Numbered from the stretch's first letter, positions 37,771-46,742 are shown. The stretch is DNA of 64,000 bases from Methyloversatilis universalis EHg5 (GCF_000378945.1 NZ_KB900539.1:1838527-1902526), one strand, 5' to 3'. Numbers and translations are program-made. The notes: a model not told the origin generated them from the letters alone.

Positions 37771-40179
37771 TCAGGCTGCTGCCTCCGCCGGTGCGGCGTC
37801 TGCAGGCGACACCCTTGCCGGGTGTTCCTGCAGGAAGGCCTCGATTTCTGCCGCGGGCATCGGTCGGGCGATCAGATAGCCCTGCAGTTCGTCGCAATCC
37901 AGGTCCTTCAGCAATGCGGCCTGGCTGCGTGTTTCGACCCCTTCCGCCACCACCTGCATCTGCAGGCTGCGCCCCATGGACGCGACCGCCCGCACGATGG
38001 ACGCGTTCTGTGAATCGGCTTCGAGGTCGGTCACGAATGAGCGATCGATCTTGATCTTGTCGAACGGGAAGCTCTGCAGATAGCTCAGCGAGGAGTAGCC
38101 GGTGCCGAAATCGTCCATCGCGATGCGTATGCCCATTTCCTTGAGTGCGGTGAGGGTGCGCAGCACCTCGTCGCGGTTGTCGATCAGCAGCGATTCGGTC
38201 ACTTCCAGCTCCAGGCGCTCGCCCGGCAATCCGCTTTCGGTCAGTGCCCGCTGCACCATGTCGACCAGCCCGCGGCGACGGAACTGCACCGCCGACAGAT
38301 TGACCGCCACGCTCAGCGGCTGTGACCAGCTGGCCGCCTCCATGCAGGCGCGACGCAGCACGAACTCGCCGATCGGCAGGATGAGGCCGGTTTCCTCCGC
38401 GACGGGGATGAAGTCCGCGGGCGAGATGTAGCCCAGTTCCGCATCGTTCCAGCGCACCAGCGCTTCGAACGCGACCGGATGTCCGTCACGGCTGCCCACC
38501 AGCGGCTGGAAGGCGATCTCCAGCGTTTCCGAGGTGATGGCGTGACGCAGCCGGAACTCGAGTCGACGGCGGGATTCGAGTGCGGCATCCATCTGTGCCT
38601 CGAAGAACCGGCAGGTGGCCTTGCCGTCAGCTTTGGCGCGATACATCGCGGTATCGGCGTTGCGCAGCAGGTCTTCGGTGGTGGCGCCATCGTCCGGGTA
38701 GAGTGCCACGCCGATCGAGGCGCTGATTGCGACTTCGGCGTCTGCCAGCCGGATCGGCGTCTGCAGGGTTTCGAGCAGGCGTTCCGCCAGCGCCATGGCC
38801 TGACGCGGCTGGGTGGTGAAGCTCTGCAGGATGGCGAACTCGTCACCTCCGAAGCGGGCCACCACATCGGCGTCCCGCAGTTCGCTCTGAATGCGTCGTG
38901 CCACCGTGCGCAGCAGTTCGTCGCCGGCGGCATGGCCATGCATGTCGTTGACCGTCTTGAAGCCGTCGAGATCGATGGCGAGGATGCCGAAACGCTCGTT
39001 GGTGCGCTGCGCATGGCCCATGGCCTTGTTTGCCAGTTCAAGAAACAGCCGGCGATTGGGCAGGTCGGTCAAGGGGTCGTGCAGGGCGAGGTGCGCGATG
39101 CGGGCCTCGGATTTCTTTCGTGTAGTCAGATCCCGGATGGCCAGCAGTTCGCCCTGCAGTCCGTCTGCCAGCTTGATGTGGCGCCGTGATACCTCAGCCG
39201 GAAAGTACGCGCCCTGGGCATTGAGCAGCGAGAGCTCGAAAGCGCGTTCGTCGTCGATCGGTTCCTTCATCCGCGCGATGCCTGCGGCGTCCAGGAGCGT
39301 ATCCAGGCGTGTGGCGGCGGCCACCGGTCCGTTCAGCCCGAACATGGCACGCGCGGCCGCGTTCGCGTCGACGATCAGGCCGTCACGGTGCACCAGCAGA
39401 CCTTCAAGCGCTCCGTCGGCCAGCGTGCGGAAACGTTCGGCTTCGCTGGCCAGCCGGCTGGCGATGCGCTGGTCGACAATGGCTGCGGTAATGCCGATCA
39501 GCAGAACCACCAGTGCGGCCACGGTCACCGCGATTGCCAGTGCGCTGCGTGACATGCCGGCAGCGTCCGCGGCCAGCGGGCTGAGTTCCAGGCGTACCGC
39601 ACCCATGCCCGTGAAATGAAGGGTGACCGTCATGGCCACGAACAGCGCGGCGGCGAGCGTGCGCGCGTGCGCATCCGCCAGACGCCGTCCGACCCACATC
39701 GATGAGATGCCGAGGGCGATGCTCAGCAGCACCGAGATGATCACCAGATCGACGTCGTAGCTCAGGTGGCCCGGAAAGCGCAGTGCGGCCATTCCCGCAT
39801 AGTGCAGGGCGGCGACGCCGCTGCCGAGCAGCACTCCACCGGCGATTGCGCCACGGGCGCGCCGCTGCCCGCCATGAGCCACTCGTACGCTGAAGCCGAT
39901 GATGAAGACGCCGATGAGATAGGACAGAAGCGTGAGCCCCGGGTCGTAGCTCATCGGGAGCGTGGTCCGGAAGGCCAGCATGGCGAGAAAGTGCGTCGCC
40001 CAGACGGTCGATCCTGCGTTGATCGCCAGCAGCGCTATCCAGGCGCCGGCCCGCCCGCTGGAGGCGATGCGTGTTGCCACCAGCGAACTCGCAGCAGCGC
40101 CGAAGGCACAGATGATGGCGGCCAGCACGACCAGATAGGGGTCGTGATCAACGGTGATGCAGTCGAGAACTCGGTACAT
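37771..40179 (-). CDS. MHYT-PAS-GGDEF-EAL c-di-GMP turnover protein
   Basis: An 802-residue inner-membrane protein. Residues about 1-235 are an MHYT sensor with seven membrane segments and conserved Met-His pairs such as WATHFLAMLAF and ALHYAGMAAL, which may bind copper or a gas ligand. A PAS domain (about 245-350), a GGDEF domain with FGGDEFAIL, and an EAL domain with FEALVRW, DDFGTGYSS and EGVE follow. Both catalytic sets look intact, so it could make and degrade c-di-GMP. The IS5 element lies 186 bases upstream of its start, possibly separating it from its native promoter. Confidence 0.93.
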   Translation of the reverse strand: MYRVLDCITVDHDPYLVVLAAIICAFGAAASSLVATRIASSGRAGAWIALLAINAGSTVWATHFLAMLAFRTTLPMSYDPGLTLLSYLIGVFIIGFSVRVAHGGQRRARGAIAGGVLLGSGVAALHYAGMAALRFPGHLSYDVDLVIISVLLSIALGISSMWVGRRLADAHARTLAAALFVAMTVTLHFTGMGAVRLELSPLAADAAGMSRSALAIAVTVAALVVLLIGITAAIVDQRIASRLASEAERFRTLADGALEGLLVHRDGLIVDANAAARAMFGLNGPVAAATRLDTLLDAAGIARMKEPIDDERAFELSLLNAQGAYFPAEVSRRHIKLADGLQGELLAIRDLTTRKKSEARIAHLALHDPLTDLPNRRLFLELANKAMGHAQRTNERFGILAIDLDGFKTVNDMHGHAAGDELLRTVARRIQSELRDADVVARFGGDEFAILQSFTTQPRQAMALAERLLETLQTPIRLADAEVAISASIGVALYPDDGATTEDLLRNADTAMYRAKADGKATCRFFEAQMDAALESRRRLEFRLRHAITSETLEIAFQPLVGSRDGHPVAFEALVRWNDAELGYISPADFIPVAEETGLILPIGEFVLRRACMEAASWSQPLSVAVNLSAVQFRRRGLVDMVQRALTESGLPGERLELEVTESLLIDNRDEVLRTLTALKEMGIRIAMDDFGTGYSSLSYLQSFPFDKIKIDRSFVTDLEADSQNASIVRAVASMGRSLQMQVVAEGVETRSQAALLKDLDCDELQGYLIARPMPAAEIEAFLQEHPARVSPADAAPAEAAA

Positions 40180-40364
40180 CGGGCAGAACTCCGGGGCGCG
40201 TACATCGGGGTGTTCCGATCACGCGCCGATCAAGTGGGGCAGGTCGGGTCGGAGTGACTATCGACCCGGCCGTCCCGGGCTTGAATGCAAAGTCATGCGT
40301 GCAGTACGGCCGATGCCAAATCGGACACGGTCCATCCTGTTCGGGGCGGTGCGTGCGGCCCTAG

Positions 40365-41575
40365 GGAAACACTGATTTAACCCCGTCCCCGTAGAATGCC
40401 CCGGTCATCCCGATAGGCGCAACCATCCAGATGAAACAGCAAACCAGCTTCGCCGATCTCGAGTACTCGGCGCGTCGCAAGCCGACGCGGCGGGAGAAGT
40501 TTCTGACCGACCTGGATCGTCTGGTGCCGTGGTCGCAGCTGGTGGCATTGATCGAGCCGCACTACTACCGCGGCGAGCGCGGTCGTCCGCCGGTCGGGCT
40601 GGAAACGATGCTGCGCATGTATCTGTGCCAGAACTGCCTGGGCCTGTCGGACGAAGGAATTGAAGATGCCATCGTCGACAGCATCGCGGTGCGTCGCTTC
40701 GTGGGCATCGACCTGATCGAGCGTCAGGCACCCGATGCCACCACGCTGCTGAAATTTCGCCGCCTGCTCGAACGTCACGAGATGCCGGTGCGCATCTTCG
40801 CGCTGATCCGCGAACAGCTCGGTCAGCAAGGGCTGATCCTGCGCGAAGGCACGATCGTCGACGCCACCTTGATCGCTGCGCCCCCCTCGACGAAGAACAA
40901 GGAGGGCGAGCGCGACCCCGACATGCACCAGACGAAGAAGGGCAAGCAGTGGTATTTCGGCATGAAAGCGCATATCGGTACGGATGCGCACACCGGCATC
41001 GTTCATTCGCTTGCCGCCACGGCGGCGAACGCGTCCGACGTGAGCCAGACGCACAAGCTGCTGCATGGTGAGGAGAAGCACGTGCATGCCGACGCTGGTT
41101 ACCAGGGTGCAGGCAAGCGTCCCGAACTGAAGGACTGCCCGGCCGAATTCGTGATCGCACGCCGGCGTTCGACTTACAAGAGGCTGGACAAGACGGACCC
41201 GAGACGCCAACTCATCGAGAAGGCGGAGCACGCCAAGGCGAGCATCCGCTCGAAGGTCGAGCACGCATTCCATGTGGTGAAGAACCTGTTCCGGCATCGC
41301 AAGTGCCGCTACAAGGGTTTGGCGAAGAACACGGCGCAGTTGCATGTGCTGTTCGCGATGGCGAATCTGGTGCTGTCGCAGAGAAGTCTGTGCGCGCCCT
41401 ACAGGACAGGTGCGTCCTGAGGGCGAGAAATCGGAGCGATGAGCTCCGAAAGGGCCTCGGGTCGATGATTCGGGGCTGAAAAAGAGCCGAAATTCGATGT
41501 CATGACGATGCGAATTTCGGAGTTGCTGCCTCACGGACGAAAAATCCCGGAAGGGTGGCTTTGATCAGCGTTTCC
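40365..41575 (+). mobile_element. IS5-type insertion sequence, 1211 bp
   Basis: One complete element with near-perfect inverted ends (GGAAACACTGATTT left; GGAAACGCTGATCA on the right reverse strand). It is flanked by identical CTAG target duplications at 40361-40364 and 41576-41579. The only gene is the transposase at 40431-41420. It lies between the MHYT protein gene and the sulfate-binding gene, and disrupts no recognised gene. Confidence 0.92.
40431..41420 (+). CDS. IS5-family transposase
   Basis: A 329-residue DDE transposase. ATIVDATLIAAPPSTKNK supplies the first Asp, HADAGYQGAGKRPEL the second and the C-terminal KVEHAFHVVKNLF the Glu. The N-terminal domain contains RGRPPVGLETMLRMYLCQ, as in IS5-group transposases. 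It appears intact and therefore may be active. Confidence 0.93.
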   Translation: MKQQTSFADLEYSARRKPTRREKFLTDLDRLVPWSQLVALIEPHYYRGERGRPPVGLETMLRMYLCQNCLGLSDEGIEDAIVDSIAVRRFVGIDLIERQAPDATTLLKFRRLLERHEMPVRIFALIREQLGQQGLILREGTIVDATLIAAPPSTKNKEGERDPDMHQTKKGKQWYFGMKAHIGTDAHTGIVHSLAATAANASDVSQTHKLLHGEEKHVHADAGYQGAGKRPELKDCPAEFVIARRRSTYKRLDKTDPRRQLIEKAEHAKASIRSKVEHAFHVVKNLFRHRKCRYKGLAKNTAQLHVLFAMANLVLSQRSLCAPYRTGAS

Positions 41576-41646
41576 CTAGGCGTGCCCGGACGTGTCCGCT
41601 TGCCGAGGCGTGCGTGGCGGGAACCCTGCCCGCCACGCCGGCCCGC

Positions 41647-42654
41647 TCAGCGCACGCTGATCTGGTCGAACACGCCGCCGTCGGCGAAGTGGGCCTTCTG
41701 GGCCTTCTGCCATCCGCCGAACTCGGCGTCGATGGTGAAGAGTTTCACCGGGGCGAAGGTCTTGGCGTACTTGGCGGCGACCTTGGGGTCGATCGGGCGG
41801 TAGTAGTTCTGGGCCGCGATTTCCTGGCCTTCCGGGCTGTACAGGTATTCCAGGTAGGCGGTGGCCACGGCGCGGGTGCCGCGCTTGTCGACCACTTTGT
41901 CGACCACGCTGACCGGCGGTTCGGCCAGGATGGACAGCGAGGGGGTGACGATTTCGAACTTGTCCGGGCCCAGCTCCTTCACCGCCAGATAGGCCTCGTT
42001 CTCCCAGGCGATGAGCACATCACCGATGCCGCGCTCGACGAAGGTGGTGGTCGAACCGCGGGCGCCGGAATCGAGCACCTTCACGTTGGCGAACAGCTTT
42101 TTCACGAACTCCTTCGCGGTGGCGTCCGAGCCGCCCGGCTGCTTGGCCGCGTAGGCCCAGGCGGCGAGGTAGTTCCAGCGGGCGCCGCCCGAGGTCTTGG
42201 GGTTGGGGGTGATGACCTCGATGCCCGGCTTGACCAGATCGTTCCAGTCCTTCAGGTGCTTGGGGTTGCCCTTGCGCACCAGGAACACGATGGTGGAGGT
42301 GTAGGGAGAGGCGTTGTGGGGCAGGCGCTTCTGCCAGTCGGCGGGGATGAGCTTGCCGTTGTCGTGCAGGGCATCGACGTCGTAGGCCAGCGCGAGGGTG
42401 ACCACGTCGGCTTCGAGGCCGTCGATGACCGAGCGGGCCTGTTTGCCGGAGCCGCCGTGGGACTGCTTGATGGTGACGTTGTCGCCGGACTTGGCCTTCC
42501 AGTGCTTGGCGAAGGCGGCGTTGAAGTCCTGATAGAGCTCGCGGGTCGGGTCGTAGGACACGTTGAGCAGGGTGATGTCGGCGGCCAGGGCGCTGCCGGC
42601 GAGAGCGGTGCCGAGCAGCAGGCTGGCGGCGAGGGTACGCAGGGCGGTTTTCAT
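41647..42654 (-). CDS. sbp: Sulfate-binding periplasmic protein
   Basis: A 335-residue solute-binding protein with a signal peptide ([13 protein letters not shown], cut before ADITLLN). [19 protein letters not shown] and [14 protein letters not shown] match Sbp/CysP; the Ser-Gly-Lys loop is typical of the ligand site. It should deliver sulfate or thiosulfate to CysT-CysW-CysA, which are encoded 8 kb away. The shared operator-like motif lies at 42730-42747, 76 bases upstream. A close paralogue is at 48128. Confidence 0.93.
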   Translation of the reverse strand: MKTALRTLAASLLLGTALAGSALAADITLLNVSYDPTRELYQDFNAAFAKHWKAKSGDNVTIKQSHGGSGKQARSVIDGLEADVVTLALAYDVDALHDNGKLIPADWQKRLPHNASPYTSTIVFLVRKGNPKHLKDWNDLVKPGIEVITPNPKTSGGARWNYLAAWAYAAKQPGGSDATAKEFVKKLFANVKVLDSGARGSTTTFVERGIGDVLIAWENEAYLAVKELGPDKFEIVTPSLSILAEPPVSVVDKVVDKRGTRAVATAYLEYLYSPEGQEIAAQNYYRPIDPKVAAKYAKTFAPVKLFTIDAEFGGWQKAQKAHFADGGVFDQISVR

Positions 42655-42729
42655 GGTGGGGCTCCGTGTGCGGGTCAGTCGATGCGATGGATTGCACTGT
42701 AGGGAGCCGCCCGGGCGATGCGAACCAAG

Positions 42730-42747
42730 AAGAAATGCGTTGCTTAG
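42730..42747 (-). promoter_or_regulatory. Candidate CysB-type operator upstream of sbp
   Basis: Plus-strand AAGAAA-N5-TGCTTAG, the same arrangement and spacing as at 33685 and 49198. It lies between the HD-hydrolase stop and the sbp start, suggesting sbp has its own promoter. Confidence 0.5.
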
Positions 42748-42766
42748 ATCATTGTCTTTGCAGAGC

Positions 42767-43360
42767 TTATTCCGCCGGTGAATATGCGGTGCGCGCTGCC
42801 GCCACGGGTGCTTCGGTCAGTGCCGCGAAGCCCCTGCGCACCGCGGCGTGGAAGCGCGCTTCCAGTTCCGCATGGCTGCCGCGCATCGCCGCCACCACCT
42901 CGCCCGACCACGACAGATAGCGCACGCGCCGCTCCAGCGGCCAGTCCTGCGGCGGGCTGTCGATCACGTCGCGCACGTTGGCGATCTTGTCGGCCAGCCG
43001 TACCAGACGCGCCGGCGGGCTGTAGTCGCGCGCCAGCAGCACCTGCATCGCCTTGCGCTCCGGTTTGGGCAAGGTCATGTCGTCGCTCAGTTCGACGACG
43101 ATGGCGGCGACCCGCGGGCCGAAATGTCGCTGCAGCTCCGCTTCGCTGGTGTCGGTGTCTTCCAGCGTGTCGTGCAGCAGTGCGGCCATCAGTGTTTCGG
43201 TGTCCTGCACGCCGCCTTCGCTGGCCAGGATGGTGGCGACCGCGATCGGGTGATGGATGTAGGGCGCCCGGTCTGCGCTCTTGCGGGTCTGGCCCTGGTG
43301 CTTCTGCGCGGCGAAGGACAGCGCCTCCAGCAGCGCCGCGGACGCGAACGGCGGCGTCAT
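42767..43360 (-). CDS. MESH1/SpoT-like HD-domain hydrolase
   Basis: A 197-residue stand-alone HD phosphohydrolase of the RelA/SpoT hydrolase fold. The metal-binding residues are visible: His in FAAQKHQGQ and YIHHPIAVA, the HD pair in LLHDTLEDT, and the late Asp in [10 protein letters not shown]. There is no synthetase, TGS or ACT domain, so it resembles MESH1, which removes a 3'-pyrophosphate from ppGpp or a 2'-phosphate from NADPH. It is the third gene of the fusion operon, overlapping the sulfotransferase gene by four bases. In this context the substrate might instead be 3'-phosphoadenosine 5'-phosphate (PAP), the by-product of sulfotransfer; that is an inference. Confidence 0.85.
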   Translation of the reverse strand: MTPPFASAALLEALSFAAQKHQGQTRKSADRAPYIHHPIAVATILASEGGVQDTETLMAALLHDTLEDTDTSEAELQRHFGPRVAAIVVELSDDMTLPKPERKAMQVLLARDYSPPARLVRLADKIANVRDVIDSPPQDWPLERRVRYLSWSGEVVAAMRGSHAELEARFHAAVRRGFAALTEAPVAAARTAYSPAE

Positions 43361-44337
43361 GCGGCCGCTCCGCGCGTGTCGGGGGCGTAGCCCATGTCGG
43401 CCGCGATCCGCTGCAGCGAAGGCAGCACCCGTTCGATCTTCCCGGCGTGCGCGTGCTGGCGCCACTTCTCCAGTCTGATCTCGAACATCGGGTCATAGGG
43501 CTTGTCGAGCAGTGAGGCGGCGTGGGCGCGGATGCGGGCGTCGAAGGGCAGCTCAAGTCGGTCGAAGATGTCGAACAGCCCGTCGGTCGGGTTGCGAACG
43601 ATGTCTTCGTAGAACACCTCTATCCATTGGTCCGGTGCGATCGCGGCCTTCGCGTTCAGGATGTCGCGGTGGATGGCTTCGTACTGGAAGGCGCATACCT
43701 CTTCGACCGGCGCTTTCAGATAGTCGCGCCAGCCGCGTGGCAGGTAGTGGCACCAGCGGGTCAGGCGGCCGCCGTCCACCTCGACCTGCGCCGGCAGTTC
43801 GCGCGCCCAGTTGCCGAAGCGCTCAGGCCGGTGCCAGCCCTCGATCATCGAATTGAGCGTGTCGCCCGGATTGCGCTTGATGTAGACGAAGGTGGCGTCC
43901 GGAAACAGCGCGTGCAGATAGGGCACCGCCAGACCGTGCTGGTTGTTCTTGTCGACGAAGCGGGTACGGCCGGTATGCGCGTAGAAGTAGCGGGTGATCA
44001 GGTCGCGGTCGCTGTCGCGGGCGTCGGTGGCGTCCAGCACATGGCTGTCCCAGTCCTTGTGTGCCGGGTGGTGCAGGCGGTCCCACACCGCGTAGATTTC
44101 CCGGTTCAGCGAGCCGATGGCCGACGATTCGGTCAGCGTCTTGTACAGCATCTGGGTGCCCGAGCGGCTGCCGCTCACCACGAATACCGGCCGCTCTGCG
44201 CGCAGCCGGGTGCGGTCCCACCAGGCGCCGCGCAGGTCGGTGAGCGTTTTCTTCGCGTGGTGACGGACGGTCTTGTCCACCTTGAACCAGAACTGGGCCA
44301 CGGCGTTCTGTCCCATTGCGGTGTCTCCGGCGCTCAT
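43357..44337 (-). CDS. PAPS-dependent sulfotransferase family protein
   Basis: A 326-residue cytosolic sulfotransferase. The 5'-phosphosulfate-binding loop VVSGSRSGTQMLYKTL and the 3'-phosphate-binding strand VYIKRNPGDTLNSMIEGWH are clear, and a catalytic-type His/Asn lies in FVDKNNQHG. Sulfotransferases transfer sulfate from PAPS to an alcohol or amine, leaving PAP. The acceptor is unknown; a polysaccharide or small metabolite is possible. It is coupled by ATGA overlaps to the pyruvate kinase-ATP sulfurylase gene upstream and the HD hydrolase downstream. Confidence 0.88.
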   Translation of the reverse strand: MSAGDTAMGQNAVAQFWFKVDKTVRHHAKKTLTDLRGAWWDRTRLRAERPVFVVSGSRSGTQMLYKTLTESSAIGSLNREIYAVWDRLHHPAHKDWDSHVLDATDARDSDRDLITRYFYAHTGRTRFVDKNNQHGLAVPYLHALFPDATFVYIKRNPGDTLNSMIEGWHRPERFGNWARELPAQVEVDGGRLTRWCHYLPRGWRDYLKAPVEEVCAFQYEAIHRDILNAKAAIAPDQWIEVFYEDIVRNPTDGLFDIFDRLELPFDARIRAHAASLLDKPYDPMFEIRLEKWRQHAHAGKIERVLPSLQRIAADMGYAPDTRGAAA

Positions 44338-46526
44338 GCGTGGAACAGCGGCTGGCCCGCCTTCAGTTCGGCGCTGATCATGTCCTGCACGATGCCGCGC
44401 ACATACCAGTCGGGCAGCGGCTCACCGCGCAGCAGCGAATCGCGTACCCGGGTGCCGCTGATTGCCTGCGCATCGTCGTGCAGGCCGCTTTCGTAGGCGC
44501 CGGTGGTCGGGTTGTAGCCGATGGCGTCGAAGAACACCGGCGTGATGCCGGTGTCGCCCAGTTCGTCGAACAGTGCGCGGTAGCTGCGGTCGTCGTAGAA
44601 ATCGCCGACGCCGGCGTGGTTGCGGCCGACGATGAAATGGCTGCAGCCGATGTTCTTGCGGCAGATCGCGTTGAACACCGCTTCGCGCGGACCGGCGTAG
44701 CGCGGGTAGGTGGCCAGTGCGCCCAGCAGCACCTTGCCGGCCGGGTACAGGCCGAAGTCGATCAGCATCTGGTAGCTGCGCAGGATGGGGCGCGGCAGGA
44801 AGTCGCCCGGCTTCTTCGGGCCGATCACCGGATTGATGAACAGGCCGTCGGCATTGGTGCGCTCCAGCGCCTGCAGCTGCAGGTGTTCATGCCCGCGATG
44901 GCTGATGTTGCGGCCGTGGAAAGCCACCACCTTGCTCCAGCCCTTGTGCGCGAAGATGAAACGGCTCTGCCGCGGGGTGAGTTCGAATTCGCGCCAGGGT
45001 GAAGGCCGCTCCTCGATCAGCGTGATGGCACCGGCGACGAAGTGATCGCCGTTGCGGTGCAAGCGGGCCACCCCCGGGTGCTCGGTGGAGGCGGTGCCGA
45101 AAGCCAGGCGGCCGATTTCGTCCAGATCGTGGCGATACACCTCGCTCACGTCGATCACCGCATGGGCGTGGCCGGCGTCGTCGGTCAGCACCCGGCGCTG
45201 CCCGGCGGCCAGCGTGCGGGCGCGTTCGGCGTCCACCTGCAGCAGCACCGGCACGGTCCAGGCCGCACCGTCCGGCAGCCGCTTGCGATGCAGCACGCTG
45301 GTCAGCGTTTCGCGGTCCATGAAGCCGGTCAGCGGCGAGAAGGTGCCGACGCCGATCTGGTGGGCGTCCAGCAGGTCGGTGTCGCGCACGGTCAGTCGCG
45401 GCAGCGTGTCGAGGTCGGCGATGGCCGAAGCCGGACTCACCCGGCTCACCAGCGCGCCGCCGTGCGGCTCGATCAGCAGCGAGGTCGGGTCGGTCGGCAC
45501 ATAGGCCAGACCTTCGTGATGCGGCGCCGGGGTGCGCGCATTGAGCACGCGGAATTCGCGGATGAGCTTCACGATCATGGCGACGCAACCCACCGGGTCC
45601 TTGCCGATCGCGGTTTCGGCTGCCAGCACCAGACCGTCGGCGCCGTCGAGCAGGGTGTTGATCACGTCATTCACTTCGGCCCGGGTCGGTCGCGGCGCGG
45701 TGATCATCGACTCCAGCAGGTTGGTGGCGACATACACCTTGCGCCGGTGCGCCTGGCCGCGCGCGATGATGAGCTTCTGCAGCGCCGGGATGCGCTCGAT
45801 CGGCTCCTGCCGCGACAGGTCGCCGCGGTCGATCAGCAGCGCGTCCGACTTTTCGGAAATCTCGTCCAGATTGATCAGGCCGTTGCGGCACTCGATCTTG
45901 GAAATGAGGAAGGTGTCGTCGCCGACCAGCGCCCGCACCTGATCAACATCGCTGCCGCGATTGGCGAAGGACAGCGCCACGTGGCGGATGCCGACCGAGC
46001 GGCCGTATTCCAGCGCGGCGACGTCCTTGGCGGTCAGCGTGTCGAGGGCGATGTCGCGTTCCACGGTGACCGCCTTGTTCTGACCGATCACGCCGCCGTG
46101 CAGCACCCGCATCGCCACCTCGGTGTCGTCGCGCGAAATCACCTGCACCAGCACCGAATTGAAATCGATGCTGATGAAGTCACCGACCTCCAGCTTGTCG
46201 ATCACGTCGTCCGGATAGAGATTGAAGTTGAACGCATCGCCCGGCACGCGCAGCTTGTGCGCATGCACGATGCTGTTCTCGCGTACCGCGATTTCGCCAT
46301 TCAGCATGTCGCCGGTGCGGATCTGCGCGCCTTCGGTGTCGAGGCAGATCGGCACCGCGCTGCGGCTGCGGATGTAGTCGATCACGCGCGGCAGATCCTG
46401 CAGCTTGGTGTGCGACAGGTTGATGCGGAAAAGATTGACGCCCAGTTCCTCCAGCCGCGCGAGCACGCGGTCGTTCAGTGAGGCGGGGCCGAGGGTGCAG
46501 AGGATTTCCTTGTCGGGTGCGGTCAT
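44334..46526 (-). CDS. Pyruvate kinase-like / ATP sulfurylase fusion protein
   Basis: A 730-residue fusion. Residues 1-330 are a pyruvate kinase barrel: EILCTLGPASLNDRVLARL, FRINLSHT (R34, N36, S38), DTEGAQIRTG (D63), a B domain at about 72-157, the catalytic Lys210 and metal Glu212 in ISKIECRNG, Asp236 in DRGDLS and Thr268 in VATNLLESM. The usual C-terminal regulatory domain is missing. Residues 345-730 are a Sat-type ATP sulfurylase, with GTFSPLTGFM, HRGH at 543-546, the HGRN segment at 537-540, RYAGPREAVF, GRNHAGVGDF and SGTRVRDSLL. It should make APS from sulfate and ATP, while the kinase part could regenerate ATP from PEP. The start at 46526 gives the first conserved residues; no better start lies upstream. 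It leads the operon with a sulfotransferase and HD hydrolase and follows a sigma-54 promoter at 46630-46644. Confidence 0.92.
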   Translation of the reverse strand: MTAPDKEILCTLGPASLNDRVLARLEELGVNLFRINLSHTKLQDLPRVIDYIRSRSAVPICLDTEGAQIRTGDMLNGEIAVRENSIVHAHKLRVPGDAFNFNLYPDDVIDKLEVGDFISIDFNSVLVQVISRDDTEVAMRVLHGGVIGQNKAVTVERDIALDTLTAKDVAALEYGRSVGIRHVALSFANRGSDVDQVRALVGDDTFLISKIECRNGLINLDEISEKSDALLIDRGDLSRQEPIERIPALQKLIIARGQAHRRKVYVATNLLESMITAPRPTRAEVNDVINTLLDGADGLVLAAETAIGKDPVGCVAMIVKLIREFRVLNARTPAPHHEGLAYVPTDPTSLLIEPHGGALVSRVSPASAIADLDTLPRLTVRDTDLLDAHQIGVGTFSPLTGFMDRETLTSVLHRKRLPDGAAWTVPVLLQVDAERARTLAAGQRRVLTDDAGHAHAVIDVSEVYRHDLDEIGRLAFGTASTEHPGVARLHRNGDHFVAGAITLIEERPSPWREFELTPRQSRFIFAHKGWSKVVAFHGRNISHRGHEHLQLQALERTNADGLFINPVIGPKKPGDFLPRPILRSYQMLIDFGLYPAGKVLLGALATYPRYAGPREAVFNAICRKNIGCSHFIVGRNHAGVGDFYDDRSYRALFDELGDTGITPVFFDAIGYNPTTGAYESGLHDDAQAISGTRVRDSLLRGEPLPDWYVRGIVQDMISAELKAGQPLFHA

Positions 46527-46629
46527 GGTGTCGTGTCCTGTCGTGATCGGTCGGTGCGCCACGGATGCCGGATGAATGCCGCCCGGAGATCCGGTCGCAT
46601 CGGGCAGGCGCGCCATTGCGGGGGGTGTC

Positions 46630-46644
46630 GCAAGAGGTGTGCCA
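46630..46644 (-). promoter_or_regulatory. Sigma-54 (-24/-12) promoter of the fusion operon
   Basis: On the minus strand TGGCACACCTCTTGC fits TGGCAC-N5-TTGC with exact spacing. It points at the fusion start 104 bases downstream, and a sigma-54 activator gene lies directly upstream. Confidence 0.85.
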
Positions 46645-46715
46645 CGCGCAGGACATGAAGATTTCGTGACGCAGTCGTCACTTTCCGGATGGAGGTGTGA
46701 CCGATGCACGGAATG

Positions 46716-46742
46716 CCTGTGGCCGTCGCCACAGGGCTGTGG
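46716..46742. promoter_or_regulatory. Candidate activator-binding dyad upstream of the sigma-54 promoter
   Basis: A perfect CCTGTGGC/GCCACAGG dyad with four-base spacer is followed at once by a third CTGTGG half-site. It lies about 72 bases beyond the sigma-54 -24 element, a normal distance for an enhancer-like site. Confidence 0.55.

Noticed and set aside
40365-41575. IS element as the cause of a broken gene
   Set aside because: Joining the flanks at the CTAG duplication does not restore any recognisable frame, so it appears to sit in an intergenic site.
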